Assembly: GCF_004022565.1 (NCBI RefSeq)
Contig: NZ_CP022987.1
Coordinates: forward strand, 2,790,001-2,854,000
Reading direction: 5' to 3'
Source of the DNA: Pollutimonas thiosulfatoxidans
Lineage (GTDB): Bacteria; Pseudomonadota; Gammaproteobacteria; Burkholderiales; Burkholderiaceae_B
DNA: 64,000 bases
In this document: positions 1-8,499 of the stretch, in pieces
How the letters are laid out: every line of letters starts with the position of its first letter
Numbering within the stretch: position 1 is the stretch's first letter
Translations under genes and position numbers: made by a program
Notes under the pieces: model-generated
Told to the model about the DNA's origin: nothing
Databases searched by the model: none
What the model saw: the letters and a program-made list of their open reading frames with translations, nothing else

Positions 1-1
1 T

Positions 2-370
2 TTGAAGTCAGGCGAGAAGTGTCGGGTGAAGCTGCATGACGAAACAGGTCTTTACCGTCTGCTGTCGCATCCCGCCATGCAGAACGACATTCGGCGCTTT
101 ATTGATGAATGGCTGCAACCGCTACTGCAGTACGACCGTAAGCGCAGGTCCAGGCTGGTAGCAACGCTGCGGGTGTTCCTGGACAACAATGGCAATTACC
201 GTGAGACGGCGCGATTGATGCATGTCCACCACAACACCGTCCGCTACCGGATTTCGCAGATCTATACCCTTACCCGGCGCGACATCCTGAACCCGCGGCT
301 GCGGCTACAGTATCAGCTGGCGCTGGTGTTGCATGATATGAATCGGGAAAGGGCTCCAGAGCGGGAGTGA
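2..370 (+). CDS. PucR/CdaR-family transcriptional regulator, C-terminal part
   Basis: This is the 3' end of a regulator whose beginning lies before the window, so the apparent TTG start at base 2 is not a real start. The peptide has the PucR-type C-terminal helix-turn-helix: a hydrophobic lead (RLVATLRVFLDNNGN), then YRETARLMHVHHNTVRYRI, the hallmark of the HTH_30 domain found in PucR and CdaR regulators of purine, sugar-diacid and amino-acid use. The upstream sensory domain is missing, so the inducer cannot be guessed. The gene ends about 40 bases before palindromic element A. Confidence 0.8.
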   Translation: MKSGEKCRVKLHDETGLYRLLSHPAMQNDIRRFIDEWLQPLLQYDRKRRSRLVATLRVFLDNNGNYRETARLMHVHHNTVRYRISQIYTLTRRDILNPRLRLQYQLALVLHDMNRERAPERE

Positions 371-409
371 TTGAGGTTTTTATAGAGTCGCTATTTGGTT
401 TCTTTAGTC

Positions 410-632
410 GGCCTGGGCGGGCAGACACTGTGGCGGCTTAATGGTCACGGTCCGGCTGCGCCGGACTTCCCGGTCGATCAGTCCATATCGGGGCGCCCGC
501 AGAACTCGCGCCATCGGACAGCCCCCGGCTGTCCGAAAACGCGGCGCTCAAACAGCTGCGGGCTTGTCCCCCGATATGAACTGATCACCCGGCGTGCCCA
601 ATGCGCCGCCACAGCGCCTGCCCGCCCAGACC
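410..632 (-). repeat. Palindromic element A (223 bp), folded strand is minus
   Basis: An imperfect palindrome with nested stems. The outer arms are 410-437 and 605-632 (28 bp, three transitions between arms). A second stem pairs 476-493 with 569-586 (one transition). Inside are a central hairpin with the loop GGG closed by GGACAGCC/GGCTGTCC and a side hairpin of GTCCGGC type. Read on the minus strand it aligns along its whole length with element B read on the plus strand. All four arm differences become G·U pairs on the minus strand and A·C mismatches on the plus strand. It begins two bases after the antitoxin stop codon and would form the 3' untranslated region of that mRNA. Confidence 0.85.
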
Positions 633-633
633 T

Positions 634-846
634 CTACGGAGTCTCAAGATTGCGATCACGATATTCTGCGGGCGTTGCGCCTTTCGCTATCCCGGCGAGC
701 TCTTCACGACTGGGAACAGGCATAAGCAATACGCCTTTGCCCTTGGGGATGAGCGCGAACTCTTGGCCTGCAGCCCATCCTTGAGCATCACATACCGACT
801 TCGGAATGGAAATACGATAACTACTGGATAAGGTCGCAATCGTCAT
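634..846 (-). CDS. AbrB/MazE-type antitoxin, apparently orphan
   Basis: About 70 aa with a SpoVT-AbrB swapped-hairpin fold: TIATLSSSYRISIPKSV, then GWAAGQEFALIPKGKGVLLMPV. It is followed by the tail ELAGIAKGATPAEYRDR, typical of AbrB-like antitoxins that neutralise PIN-domain toxins. The ATG at 846 is preferred because the domain starts right there; an in-frame ATG at 876 would add an uncharacteristic ten residues. A 10-bp palindrome (ATGGGCCCAT, 850-859) sits just upstream and could be an autoregulatory operator. No toxin gene follows: the stop codon abuts palindromic element A, so the partner is missing or elsewhere. The family is clear; function without a toxin is not. Confidence 0.7.
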   Translation of the reverse strand: MTIATLSSSYRISIPKSVCDAQGWAAGQEFALIPKGKGVLLMPVPSREELAGIAKGATPAEYRDRNLETP

Positions 847-956
847 GTTATGGGCCCATGGATATTGAAGACACATACGATAGAAGGTCTTCCCGACAAT
901 GCCAAGCCACCGGCGCCCGACTTAGAAGCACCACCTCCCACCTCGCGCATCTCGTA

Positions 957-1179
957 GGCATGGGCGGGCAAGCGCTGTGTAGGCGCATTGGGCACGCCGT
1001 CCGATCGGTGCTATCGGGGAGGCAAGCCCGCAGCTGTTTGAGCGCCGAGTTTTCGAACAGCCGGGGGCTGTTCGATGGCGCGAGTTCTGCGGGCGCCCCG
1101 ATAGCGCTGATCGGACGGGGAGTCCGGCGTAAGCCGGACCGTGACCATTAAGCCGCAACAGCGCTTGCCCGCCCATGCC
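957..1179 (+). repeat. Palindromic element B (223 bp), folded strand is plus
   Basis: The inverted partner of element A, identical in length. The outer stem 957-978/1158-1179 is a perfect 22 bp. The second stem 998-1019/1096-1117 is 22 bp with two arm differences, both G·U on the plus strand. A third stem is 1026-1033/1087-1094 (GCCCGCAG with CTGCGGGC), and a further short stem pairs 1042-1046 with 1077-1081. The apical hairpin 1053-1062/1066-1075 has a GGG loop, and a side hairpin is 1122-1128/1133-1139 with a GTAA loop. The bases after the 3' arm (GGCTTAAGAACACG) recur as GGTTTAGAACACG after element C, so the unit extends slightly beyond the stem. Confidence 0.85.
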
Positions 1180-1313
1180 GGCTTAAGAACACGAACGGGA
1201 AAATGGGCGATGCCGCAACATTTTTTGGCGTCTTGGCAGCCTCCGTAAACAAGGCGACTGCCATGACGAAGGTGTCTCAAAGCCAGCTGCCCGAACCAGA
1301 ACAAGCACCTAGA

Positions 1314-1366
1314 TACGTCCCTATTTTAAATAGGCCACAAAGGATGGCACAAAAAACAGGGACGCA
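1314..1366. repeat. Short inverted repeat with GGGACG arms upstream of gltB
   Basis: The arms 1314-1328 (TACGTCCCTATTTTA) and 1352-1366 (AAAAACAGGGACGCA) are imperfect reverse complements around a 23-base spacer. GGGACG-type arms of this kind resemble REP-like intergenic repeats, but no REP-associated transposase is in the window, so its class is unproven. Confidence 0.4.
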
Positions 1367-1382
1367 CCCCCTTTATTTTTTA

Positions 1383-1411
1383 TTGCGCACCGCCGCTCCT
1401 GGCTGTATCTT
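1383..1411 (+). promoter_or_regulatory. Possible sigma-70 promoter for gltB
   Basis: TTGCGC at 1383-1388 and TATCTT at 1406-1411 are separated by 17 bases, about 36 bases before the chosen gltB start. Both hexamers are only moderate matches. Confidence 0.3.
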
Positions 1412-1447
1412 GAATATCTCGCACTGCACCATTCCGTGAGTCCCACC

Positions 1448-4400
1448 ATGCCAGAACAACACCGCCCGCGCGTCATCCCCCGTCAGGGCCTCTACAACCC
1501 TGCCAACGAACATGACGCCTGTGGGGTTGGCTTCGTCGCCCATATCAAAGGCCGACGCAGTCACGCCATCATTCAGCAGGGCCTGAAGATCCTGGAGAAC
1601 CTCGACCATCGCGGCGCTGTCGGCGCAGACGAACTGATGGGCGATGGCGCCGGCATCCTCATCCAGATTCCAGATGCCCTGTACCGTGCCGACATGGCCA
1701 CCCAGGGCGTAAACCTGCCGCCCCCCGACGAATACGGCGTCGCCATGGTGTTCCTGCCCAAGGAAACCGCCTCGCGCCTGGCCTGTCAGCAAGAGCTTGA
1801 ACGCGCCGTGCGCGACGAAGGGCAAGTCGTACTCGGCTGGCGCGATGTGCCCGTAGACACCGACATGCCCATGTCGCCCACCGTGCGCGCTTGCGCCCCC
1901 ATCATCCGCCAACTGTTCATCGGCCGCGGTCCCGACATCATGGTGCCCGACGCGCTGGAGCGGAAGCTGTATGTCATCCGCAAGACGGCCAGCCATGCCA
2001 TCCAGCACATGCAACTGGCCCATGGCCAGGAATACTTCGTGCCGTCCATCTCGGTACGCACTGTCGTCTACAAGGGCCTGTTGCTGGCCAACCAGGTAGG
2101 CAGCTACTACCGCGACCTGGCCGACAGCCGCGCCGTGTCGGCGCTGGCCATGGTGCACCAACGCTTTTCCACCAATACCTTTCCGGCCTGGCCACTGGCC
2201 CACCCCTACCGCATGATCGCCCACAACGGCGAGATCAATACCGTCAAGGGGAACTTCAATTGGTTGCGCGCCCGCGAAGGCATGATGCAGTCGGCCGTAC
2301 TGGGCGCCGACCTGCCCAAGCTCTACCCCATTGTGTACGAAGGGCAGTCTGACACTGCAACCTTCGACAACTGCCTGGAACTGCTGGTGATGTCCGGCTA
2401 CTCGCTGGCTCACGCCATGATGATGATGATTCCGGAAGCGTGGGAACAGCACACCGACATGGACGTGAACCGGCGGGCATTCTACGAGTACCACGCTGCC
2501 ATGATGGAGCCGTGGGACGGCCCCGCGGCCGTCGCCTTTACCGACGGGCGCCAGATCGGCGCCACGCTGGATCGCAACGGCTTGCGCCCTGCCCGCTACC
2601 TGATTACCGACGATGACATGGTCATCATGGCGTCCGAGGCCGGCACCCTGGCTGTGCCTGAACACCGCATCGTCAAGAAATGGCGTTTGCAGCCGGGCAA
2701 GATGTTTTTGATCGACCTGCAGCAGGGCCGCATCATTGACGATACGGAAATCAAGTCGCAACTGGCCAACACGCGGCCTTATCGCCAGTGGATCGAGCGG
2801 CTGCGCCTGAAGCTGGAGTCTCTGCCTTCGCAAACGGTGGAGGAGCCTCCGCAAAAAATTGCCACGCTGCTGGATCGGCAGCAGGCTTTTGGCTGGACGC
2901 AGGAAGACTTCAAGTTCATCTTGCAACCCATGGCCACCTATGGCGAGGAAGCCACCGGATCCATGGGCAACGACGCGCCGCTGGCCGTGCTGTCCAACCG
3001 CAGCAAGCCCTTCTATAACTATTTCAGGCAGTTGTTTGCGCAGGTGACCAACCCGCCCATCGACCCCATACGCGAACAATTGGTGATGTCGCTGGTGTCT
3101 TTCATAGGCCCCAAACCCAATCTGCTGGATATCAACAACGTCAACCCACCGCTGCGCCTGGAAGTGGCTCAGCCCGTGCTCGACTTCGCGGCGATGGCGC
3201 AGATTCGCAACATCGCCAAGATCACCTCCGACAAGTTCCGCAGCTTCGAGCTGGACATTACCTACCCCGTCGCCTGGGGTCCGGACGGCATCGAGGCCTG
3301 TATTGCGGCCTTGTGCTCGAACGCCGCCGATGCGGTGCGCAGCGGCTACAACATCCTGCTGATCACCGACCGCAATGTCGACAGCGAACATGTGGCCATC
3401 CCGGCTCTGCTGGCAACTTCAGCCATCCACTTGCATCTGATACGCGCGGGCCTGCGCACCAACACCGGTCTGGTGGTGGAAACGGGTTCGGTGCGCGAGG
3501 TGCATCATGTGGCGCTGCTGGGCGGCTACGGCGCAGAAGCCATACACCCCTATCTGGCGCTGGAGTCGCTGGCCACCCTGCCCGACCCCGAGCTGGCGAT
3601 CAAGAACTACATCAAGGCCATCGGCAAAGGCTTGAACAAAGTGATGTCCAAGATGGGCATCTCCACCTATATGTCGTACACGGGGGCGCAAATCTTTGAA
3701 GCCGTGGGCCTGCACGCCAGCCTGGTGAACAAATACTTTACCGGCACGCCCAGCAACATAGAGGGCATAGGGATTTTTGAAGTGGCCGAAGAGGCATTGC
3801 GCATGCACCGCGCCGCCTTCAGCGACGACCCGGTCCTGGCCAATACGCTGGATGCCGGCGGCGATTACGCCTGGCGCATACGCGGCGAAGACCACACATG
3901 GACACCCGATTCCATCGCCAAGCTGCAGCATGCCACGCGTGCCAACAACTACAGCACCTACAAGGAATATGCCCAGCTTATCAACGACCAGTCGCGCCGT
4001 CACATGACACTGCGCGGCCTGTTCCAGTTCAAGGTGGATCCGGCCCGCGCCATTCCGCTTTCAGAGGTCGAGCCCGCCAAGGACATCGTCAAGCGATTCG
4101 CCACAGGCGCCATGTCGCTGGGATCGATCTCCACCGAGGCCCACACGGTGCTGGCGGTTGCCATGAACCGCATCGGCGGCAAATCCAACACCGGCGAAGG
4201 CGGCGAAGACGAGCTGCGCTATCGCGAAGAAATGCGCGCCGGCAAGAGCACGATCAAGAAAGGCGATACGCTGGCTTCCTTCCTGGGCTCGGATCGCATC
4301 GAAGCCAATGTACCGCTGGCAGCGGGCGACTCCCTGCGTTCGCGTATCAAGCAGGTGGCCTCGGGACGCTTCGGCGTATCGGCCGAGTACCTGTCCAGTG

Positions 4401-6136
4401 CCGACCAAATCCAGATCAAGATGGCGCAAGGCGCCAAGCCCGGCGAAGGCGGGCAACTGCCCGGGCACAAGGTGTCGGAATACATCGCCAAGTTGCGTTA
4501 TTCGGTGCCGGGTGTGGGCCTGATCTCGCCACCGCCGCATCACGACATCTACTCCATTGAAGACTTGGCGCAACTGATACACGATCTGAAAAACGTGAAT
4601 CCGCGCGCCTCGATTTCGGTCAAGCTGGTGTCGGAAGTTGGCGTCGGCACCGTGGCGACGGGTGTGGCCAAAGCGAAGGCCGATCATGTGGTCATTGCCG
4701 GCCATGACGGCGGCACTGGCGCATCGCCCGTGTCGTCCATCAAGCATGCCGGCACGCCGTGGGAGCTGGGCCTGGCCGAGACGCAGCAAACCTTGCTGCT
4801 GAACAACCTGCGCAGCCGCATCCGCGTACAGGCCGACGGCCAGATGAAGACCGGCCGCGATGTTGCCATCGGCGCCTTGCTGGGCGCGGATGAGTTCGGT
4901 TTTGCGACGGCACCATTGGTGGTGGAAGGCTGCATCATGATGCGCAAATGCCACCTGAACACCTGCCCAGTGGGCGTGGCCACGCAAGATCCTGTGCTGC
5001 GCAAGAAGTTCCAGGGCAAGCCCGAGCACGTTGTGAATTACTTCTTCTTCGTGGCCGAAGAGCTGCGCGAAATCATGGCGCAACTGGGCATCCGTCGCTT
5101 CGACGACATGGTCGGCCGCGTCGATTTGCTGGACATGCGCCCGGGCATCGAGCACTGGAAAGCGCAGGGCCTGGACTTCAGCCGTGTCTTCCACGCCGTG
5201 CCGGCCACCGTGTCGCTGCACCAGACCGAAGAACAGGACCACGCGCTGGACGGCGCGCTGGACCATCAACTGATAGAACGCAGCCGCGGCGCGATCGAAC
5301 GCGGCGAAAAGGTCTCTTTCATTACCCCGGTGCGCAATCGCAATCGCACCATAGGCGCCATGCTGTCTGGCGTGGTGGCCGCGCGCTACGGCCATGAAGG
5401 CCTGCCGGACGACACCATACACATCCAGTGCAACGGCTCGGCGGGACAAAGCTTCGGGGCTTTCCTGGCCCATGGCATCACACTGGACCTGGTCGGCGAG
5501 GCCAACGATTACGTCGGCAAGGGCTTGTCGGGCGGCCGCATCATCGTTCGCTCGCCCAATGACTTTCGCGGCTTCGGCCCCGACCACATCATTGCCGGCA
5601 ACACGGTGTTGTACGGCGCCCTGTCGGGAGAAGCCTATTTCAATGGCGTCGCCGGCGAACGCTTTGCCGTGCGCAACTCGGGCGCCTCTGCTGTGGTGGA
5701 GGGCACCGGCGATCATGGCTGCGAATACATGACGGGCGGCACGGTTGTGGTGCTGGGAGCAACTGGCCGTAATTTTGCTGCCGGGATGTCCGGCGGCATA
5801 GCTTATGTATGGGACCCGGACGACAGCTTGCGCAGCCGCTGCAACCTGGCCATGGTGGAGCTTGAGCGCCTGCAATCGCACGCTGACCAGGACGAGCTGG
5901 CAGCAATGGACTCCTGGCACAGTGCCGTACGGGACGGCGAGCGAGAAACCGACGAAACCATATTGCGCCGCCTGATCGAGAACCACTATCGCTATACCGG
6001 CAGCTTCCGCTCGCGCGATCTGCTGGACGACTGGGCCCGCTCGCGGCAGTTCTTCGTGAAGGTCATGCCGATAGAGTATCGACGTGCGCTGGGCGAGCTG
6101 TGGCGCTCGGCCAACCCCCAACCTATTGCCGCCTAA
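1448..6136 (+). CDS. gltB: Glutamate synthase (NADPH), large subunit
   Basis: Transfers the amide nitrogen of glutamine to 2-oxoglutarate, giving two glutamates, as the large partner of GltD in ammonium assimilation. From the ATG at 1448 it is 1562 aa, a normal length. Residues 1-24 are a cleavable propeptide ahead of the glutaminase nucleophile Cys25 (ACGVGFVA). The class II amidotransferase domain is followed by a central domain, an FMN-binding synthase domain and a C-terminal GXGXG beta-helix. The 3Fe-4S cysteines are Cys1162, Cys1168 and Cys1173 (GCIMMRKCHLNTC). A GTG at 1436 is an alternative start, but ATG 1448 has GTGAG spaced before it. gltD follows after nine bases. Confidence 0.97.
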   Translation: MPEQHRPRVIPRQGLYNPANEHDACGVGFVAHIKGRRSHAIIQQGLKILENLDHRGAVGADELMGDGAGILIQIPDALYRADMATQGVNLPPPDEYGVAMVFLPKETASRLACQQELERAVRDEGQVVLGWRDVPVDTDMPMSPTVRACAPIIRQLFIGRGPDIMVPDALERKLYVIRKTASHAIQHMQLAHGQEYFVPSISVRTVVYKGLLLANQVGSYYRDLADSRAVSALAMVHQRFSTNTFPAWPLAHPYRMIAHNGEINTVKGNFNWLRAREGMMQSAVLGADLPKLYPIVYEGQSDTATFDNCLELLVMSGYSLAHAMMMMIPEAWEQHTDMDVNRRAFYEYHAAMMEPWDGPAAVAFTDGRQIGATLDRNGLRPARYLITDDDMVIMASEAGTLAVPEHRIVKKWRLQPGKMFLIDLQQGRIIDDTEIKSQLANTRPYRQWIERLRLKLESLPSQTVEEPPQKIATLLDRQQAFGWTQEDFKFILQPMATYGEEATGSMGNDAPLAVLSNRSKPFYNYFRQLFAQVTNPPIDPIREQLVMSLVSFIGPKPNLLDINNVNPPLRLEVAQPVLDFAAMAQIRNIAKITSDKFRSFELDITYPVAWGPDGIEACIAALCSNAADAVRSGYNILLITDRNVDSEHVAIPALLATSAIHLHLIRAGLRTNTGLVVETGSVREVHHVALLGGYGAEAIHPYLALESLATLPDPELAIKNYIKAIGKGLNKVMSKMGISTYMSYTGAQIFEAVGLHASLVNKYFTGTPSNIEGIGIFEVAEEALRMHRAAFSDDPVLANTLDAGGDYAWRIRGEDHTWTPDSIAKLQHATRANNYSTYKEYAQLINDQSRRHMTLRGLFQFKVDPARAIPLSEVEPAKDIVKRFATGAMSLGSISTEAHTVLAVAMNRIGGKSNTGEGGEDELRYREEMRAGKSTIKKGDTLASFLGSDRIEANVPLAAGDSLRSRIKQVASGRFGVSAEYLSSADQIQIKMAQGAKPGEGGQLPGHKVSEYIAKLRYSVPGVGLISPPPHHDIYSIEDLAQLIHDLKNVNPRASISVKLVSEVGVGTVATGVAKAKADHVVIAGHDGGTGASPVSSIKHAGTPWELGLAETQQTLLLNNLRSRIRVQADGQMKTGRDVAIGALLGADEFGFATAPLVVEGCIMMRKCHLNTCPVGVATQDPVLRKKFQGKPEHVVNYFFFVAEELREIMAQLGIRRFDDMVGRVDLLDMRPGIEHWKAQGLDFSRVFHAVPATVSLHQTEEQDHALDGALDHQLIERSRGAIERGEKVSFITPVRNRNRTIGAMLSGVVAARYGHEGLPDDTIHIQCNGSAGQSFGAFLAHGITLDLVGEANDYVGKGLSGGRIIVRSPNDFRGFGPDHIIAGNTVLYGALSGEAYFNGVAGERFAVRNSGASAVVEGTGDHGCEYMTGGTVVVLGATGRNFAAGMSGGIAYVWDPDDSLRSRCNLAMVELERLQSHADQDELAAMDSWHSAVRDGERETDETILRRLIENHYRYTGSFRSRDLLDDWARSRQFFVKVMPIEYRRALGELWRSANPQPIAA

Positions 6137-6145
6137 GGAATAAAC

Positions 6146-7609
6146 ATGGGCAAAGTTACCGGCTTTCTGGAATTCGAACGCATCAAGGAAACCTACGAGG
6201 CGCCCAAGGTGCGCCTGCAACACTGGCGCGAGTTCGTACACACCCTGACCAACGATGAGGCAAAACAGCAAGGCGCACGCTGCATGGACTGCGGCATCCC
6301 TTTTTGCACCAGCGGCTGCCCGGTCAATAACATCATCCCCGACTGGAACGACCTGGTGTACCGGCAGGATTGGCGCCGCGCGCTGGATGTGCTGCATTCA
6401 ACCAACAATTTCCCCGAGTTCACCGGCCGCGTATGCCCCGCACCCTGCGAAGCCGCCTGTACGCTTAACATCAATGATGACCCGGTAGGCATCAAGTCGA
6501 TCGAACACGCCATTATCGACAAGGGTTGGGAGCAAGGCTGGGTGGTTCCGCAGCCGCCCGCCTACAAGACCGGTAAAACCGTTGCCGTTGTCGGGTCCGG
6601 CCCCGCCGGCCTGGCTTGCGCCCAGCAGTTGGCCCGCGCCGGCCATGCCGTCACGGTGTTCGAGAAGAGCAACCGCATCGGCGGGCTGCTGCGTTACGGC
6701 ATCCCCGATTTCAAGCTCGAGAAAACACATATTGATCGCCGCCTGGCACAGATGGAAGCCGAGGGTGTGGAGTTTCGCCCATCGACTTATGTAGGCACCC
6801 CCGAACATGCCGAAGAAGGGCTGCATAGCCGCACACCCGAATCACTGCAGGCCGAATTTGACGCCGTCGTGCTGACTGGCGGTGCGGAAACCCCGCGCGA
6901 CCTGCCCGTGCCCGGGCGCGAGCTGAACGGCGTGTATTTCGCCATGGACTTTCTGCGCCAGCAGAACAAGGCCACCAACGGGGACCGCTTGAGCAAGCAG
7001 ATTACCGCCAAAGGCAAGCATGTGATTGTGATCGGCGGCGGCGACACCGGCTCGGACTGTGTCGGCACCAGCAACCGGCAGGGCGCCGCATCGGTGACCC
7101 AGTTCGAATTGATGTCCAAAGCTCCCGAGGTGGAAGACAAGGCACTGACCTGGCCTTACTGGCCCATCAAGCTGCGCAGCTCTTCGTCGCACGAGGAAGG
7201 CTGCGAACGGGACTGGGCTATCGCCACCAAGAGCTTCGAAGGCAAGAACGGCAAGGTCGAGAAACTGATTGCCGCCCGCATCGAATGGTTCAAGGACAAG
7301 GCCACCGGCCAAATGAAAATGCGCGAAGTCGAGGGCTCGCAGTTTGAACTGCAGGCCGATCTCGTGCTGCTGGCCATGGGCTTCGTCTCGCCGGTAAAGA
7401 ACGTGCTGGAAGCCTTCGGTGTGGACCTGGACGCCCGCGGCAATGCCCACGCCAACACCGACAATTACCAAACCAGCGCGCTCAAGGTGTTCGCCGCCGG
7501 CGACATGCGCCGGGGCCAGTCTCTGGTGGTGTGGGCCATCCGCGAAGGCCGCCAATGCGCCCGGGCCGTCGATGAATATTTGATGGGAGCTAGCGTGTTG
7601 CCACGCTAA
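6146..7609 (+). CDS. gltD: Glutamate synthase (NADPH), small subunit
   Basis: Feeds electrons from NADPH through FAD and 4Fe-4S clusters to GltB. The 487-residue protein has the N-terminal cysteine clusters (CMDCGIPFC with GCPVNN, then CPAPCEAAC), an FAD-binding GSGPAGLACA and an NAD(P)-binding GGGDTGSDC. The C-terminal AAGDMRRGQSLVVWAI is typical of the family. AAGGA precedes the ATG. It lies nine bases after gltB and is certainly its operon partner. Confidence 0.97.
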   Translation: MGKVTGFLEFERIKETYEAPKVRLQHWREFVHTLTNDEAKQQGARCMDCGIPFCTSGCPVNNIIPDWNDLVYRQDWRRALDVLHSTNNFPEFTGRVCPAPCEAACTLNINDDPVGIKSIEHAIIDKGWEQGWVVPQPPAYKTGKTVAVVGSGPAGLACAQQLARAGHAVTVFEKSNRIGGLLRYGIPDFKLEKTHIDRRLAQMEAEGVEFRPSTYVGTPEHAEEGLHSRTPESLQAEFDAVVLTGGAETPRDLPVPGRELNGVYFAMDFLRQQNKATNGDRLSKQITAKGKHVIVIGGGDTGSDCVGTSNRQGAASVTQFELMSKAPEVEDKALTWPYWPIKLRSSSSHEEGCERDWAIATKSFEGKNGKVEKLIAARIEWFKDKATGQMKMREVEGSQFELQADLVLLAMGFVSPVKNVLEAFGVDLDARGNAHANTDNYQTSALKVFAAGDMRRGQSLVVWAIREGRQCARAVDEYLMGASVLPR

Positions 7610-7671
7610 AGCTGCAGTCGCGCGACAAAACGATACAATGCAAGGCTTGATATCAACGCGCCCTATGGCCC

Positions 7672-8499
7672 ATGAATAGCGACCTTGCCTCTGAACCTAT
7701 CGTAACGTTCACCGACGTAGCCCTGGGCTACGGGGACTTTACCGTCTTGCAGGGCATCAGCCTGGAAGTCGCGCGCGGCCAGGTCGTGGCCATGATGGGC
7801 GGTTCCGGTTCGGGCAAGACCACGCTGCTGCGGGCCGCTACCGGCCAGATTGCATCGCAGCGCGGCACCATACGGGTCTTTGGCAGCGACATCGGTCAGG
7901 CTCGCGGCGAGAAGCTGCGCGAGCTGCGCCAGCGCATGGGTGTGCTGTTTCAGCAGGGCGCCCTGTTTACCGACCTGAACGTGTTCGAGAACGTGGCTTT
8001 CCCGCTGCGCGAGCACACTCGGGTATCGGAAGGGCAAATTACGGAACGCGTGCTCGACAAGCTGGACGCCGTCGGCCTGCGCGCGGCTGCGCACTTGAAA
8101 ATTTCGGAGATTTCCGGCGGCATGGCCAGGCGCGTTGCGCTGGCGCGCGCCATTGTGCTGGAACCCGAACTGATCCTGTACGACGAGCCCTTTGCCGGAC
8201 TGGACCCGATCTCTTTGGGCATTACCGCGCAACTGATACGCAACCTGACTGATCGCCTCAAGTGCGCCTCCATCCTGATCACGCACGATGTGGCTGAATC
8301 GTTCGCCATCGCCGACCACGTCTATATGGTGGGCCAGGGCCGTTTGATCGCCAGCGGCACGCCGCAATCGTTGTCTGACTCGCAAGACGCCTATGTACGT
8401 CAGTTTCTAGACGGCGCTCCCGACGGCCCCATAGCCTTCAACTACCCCACTTCCCCGGCATTTACGAAGTGGTTGGACCAACATACGGGGCGCTCATGA
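7672..8499 (+). CDS. mlaF: Phospholipid ABC transporter ATP-binding protein MlaF
   Basis: ATPase of the Mla system, which moves phospholipids between inner and outer membrane to keep outer-membrane lipid asymmetry. 275 aa with Walker A at 43-51 (GGSGSGKTT), the signature ISGGMARRVALARA, Walker B LILYDEPFAGLD and a switch histidine in ITHDVAES. It begins the mla run about 60 bases after gltD. A TACAAT hexamer at 7634-7639 could be a -10 box, but no convincing -35 was found. It overlaps mlaE by four bases. Confidence 0.93.
   Translation: MNSDLASEPIVTFTDVALGYGDFTVLQGISLEVARGQVVAMMGGSGSGKTTLLRAATGQIASQRGTIRVFGSDIGQARGEKLRELRQRMGVLFQQGALFTDLNVFENVAFPLREHTRVSEGQITERVLDKLDAVGLRAAAHLKISEISGGMARRVALARAIVLEPELILYDEPFAGLDPISLGITAQLIRNLTDRLKCASILITHDVAESFAIADHVYMVGQGRLIASGTPQSLSDSQDAYVRQFLDGAPDGPIAFNYPTSPAFTKWLDQHTGRS

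Larger units (their letters stand above)
847..1447. other. Non-coding interval before gltB
   Basis: This 600-base stretch holds the upstream region of the antitoxin, palindromic element B, a shorter inverted repeat and a possible gltB promoter, each listed separately. Small open frames on both strands here are produced by the palindrome and show no recognisable protein domain. From 1180 to 1313 I see nothing I can name. Confidence 0.6.

Noticed and set aside
395..784. 129-codon plus-strand frame across element A
   Set aside because: Its sequence follows the palindrome and runs against the antitoxin gene; no domain or ribosome-binding site.
410..1179. Integron attC-like sites
   Set aside because: The elements are large folded palindromes, but no GTTRRRY/RYYYAAC core pair, integrase gene or gene-cassette array is present.
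1373..3391. 672-codon open frame on the minus strand
   Set aside because: It lies wholly opposite gltB, has low-complexity composition typical of antisense frames in GC-rich DNA and shows no domain.
4061..6397. 778-codon open frame on the minus strand
   Set aside because: Antisense to gltB and the start of gltD; composition rich in His, Gln, Ala and Val is that of a shadow frame.
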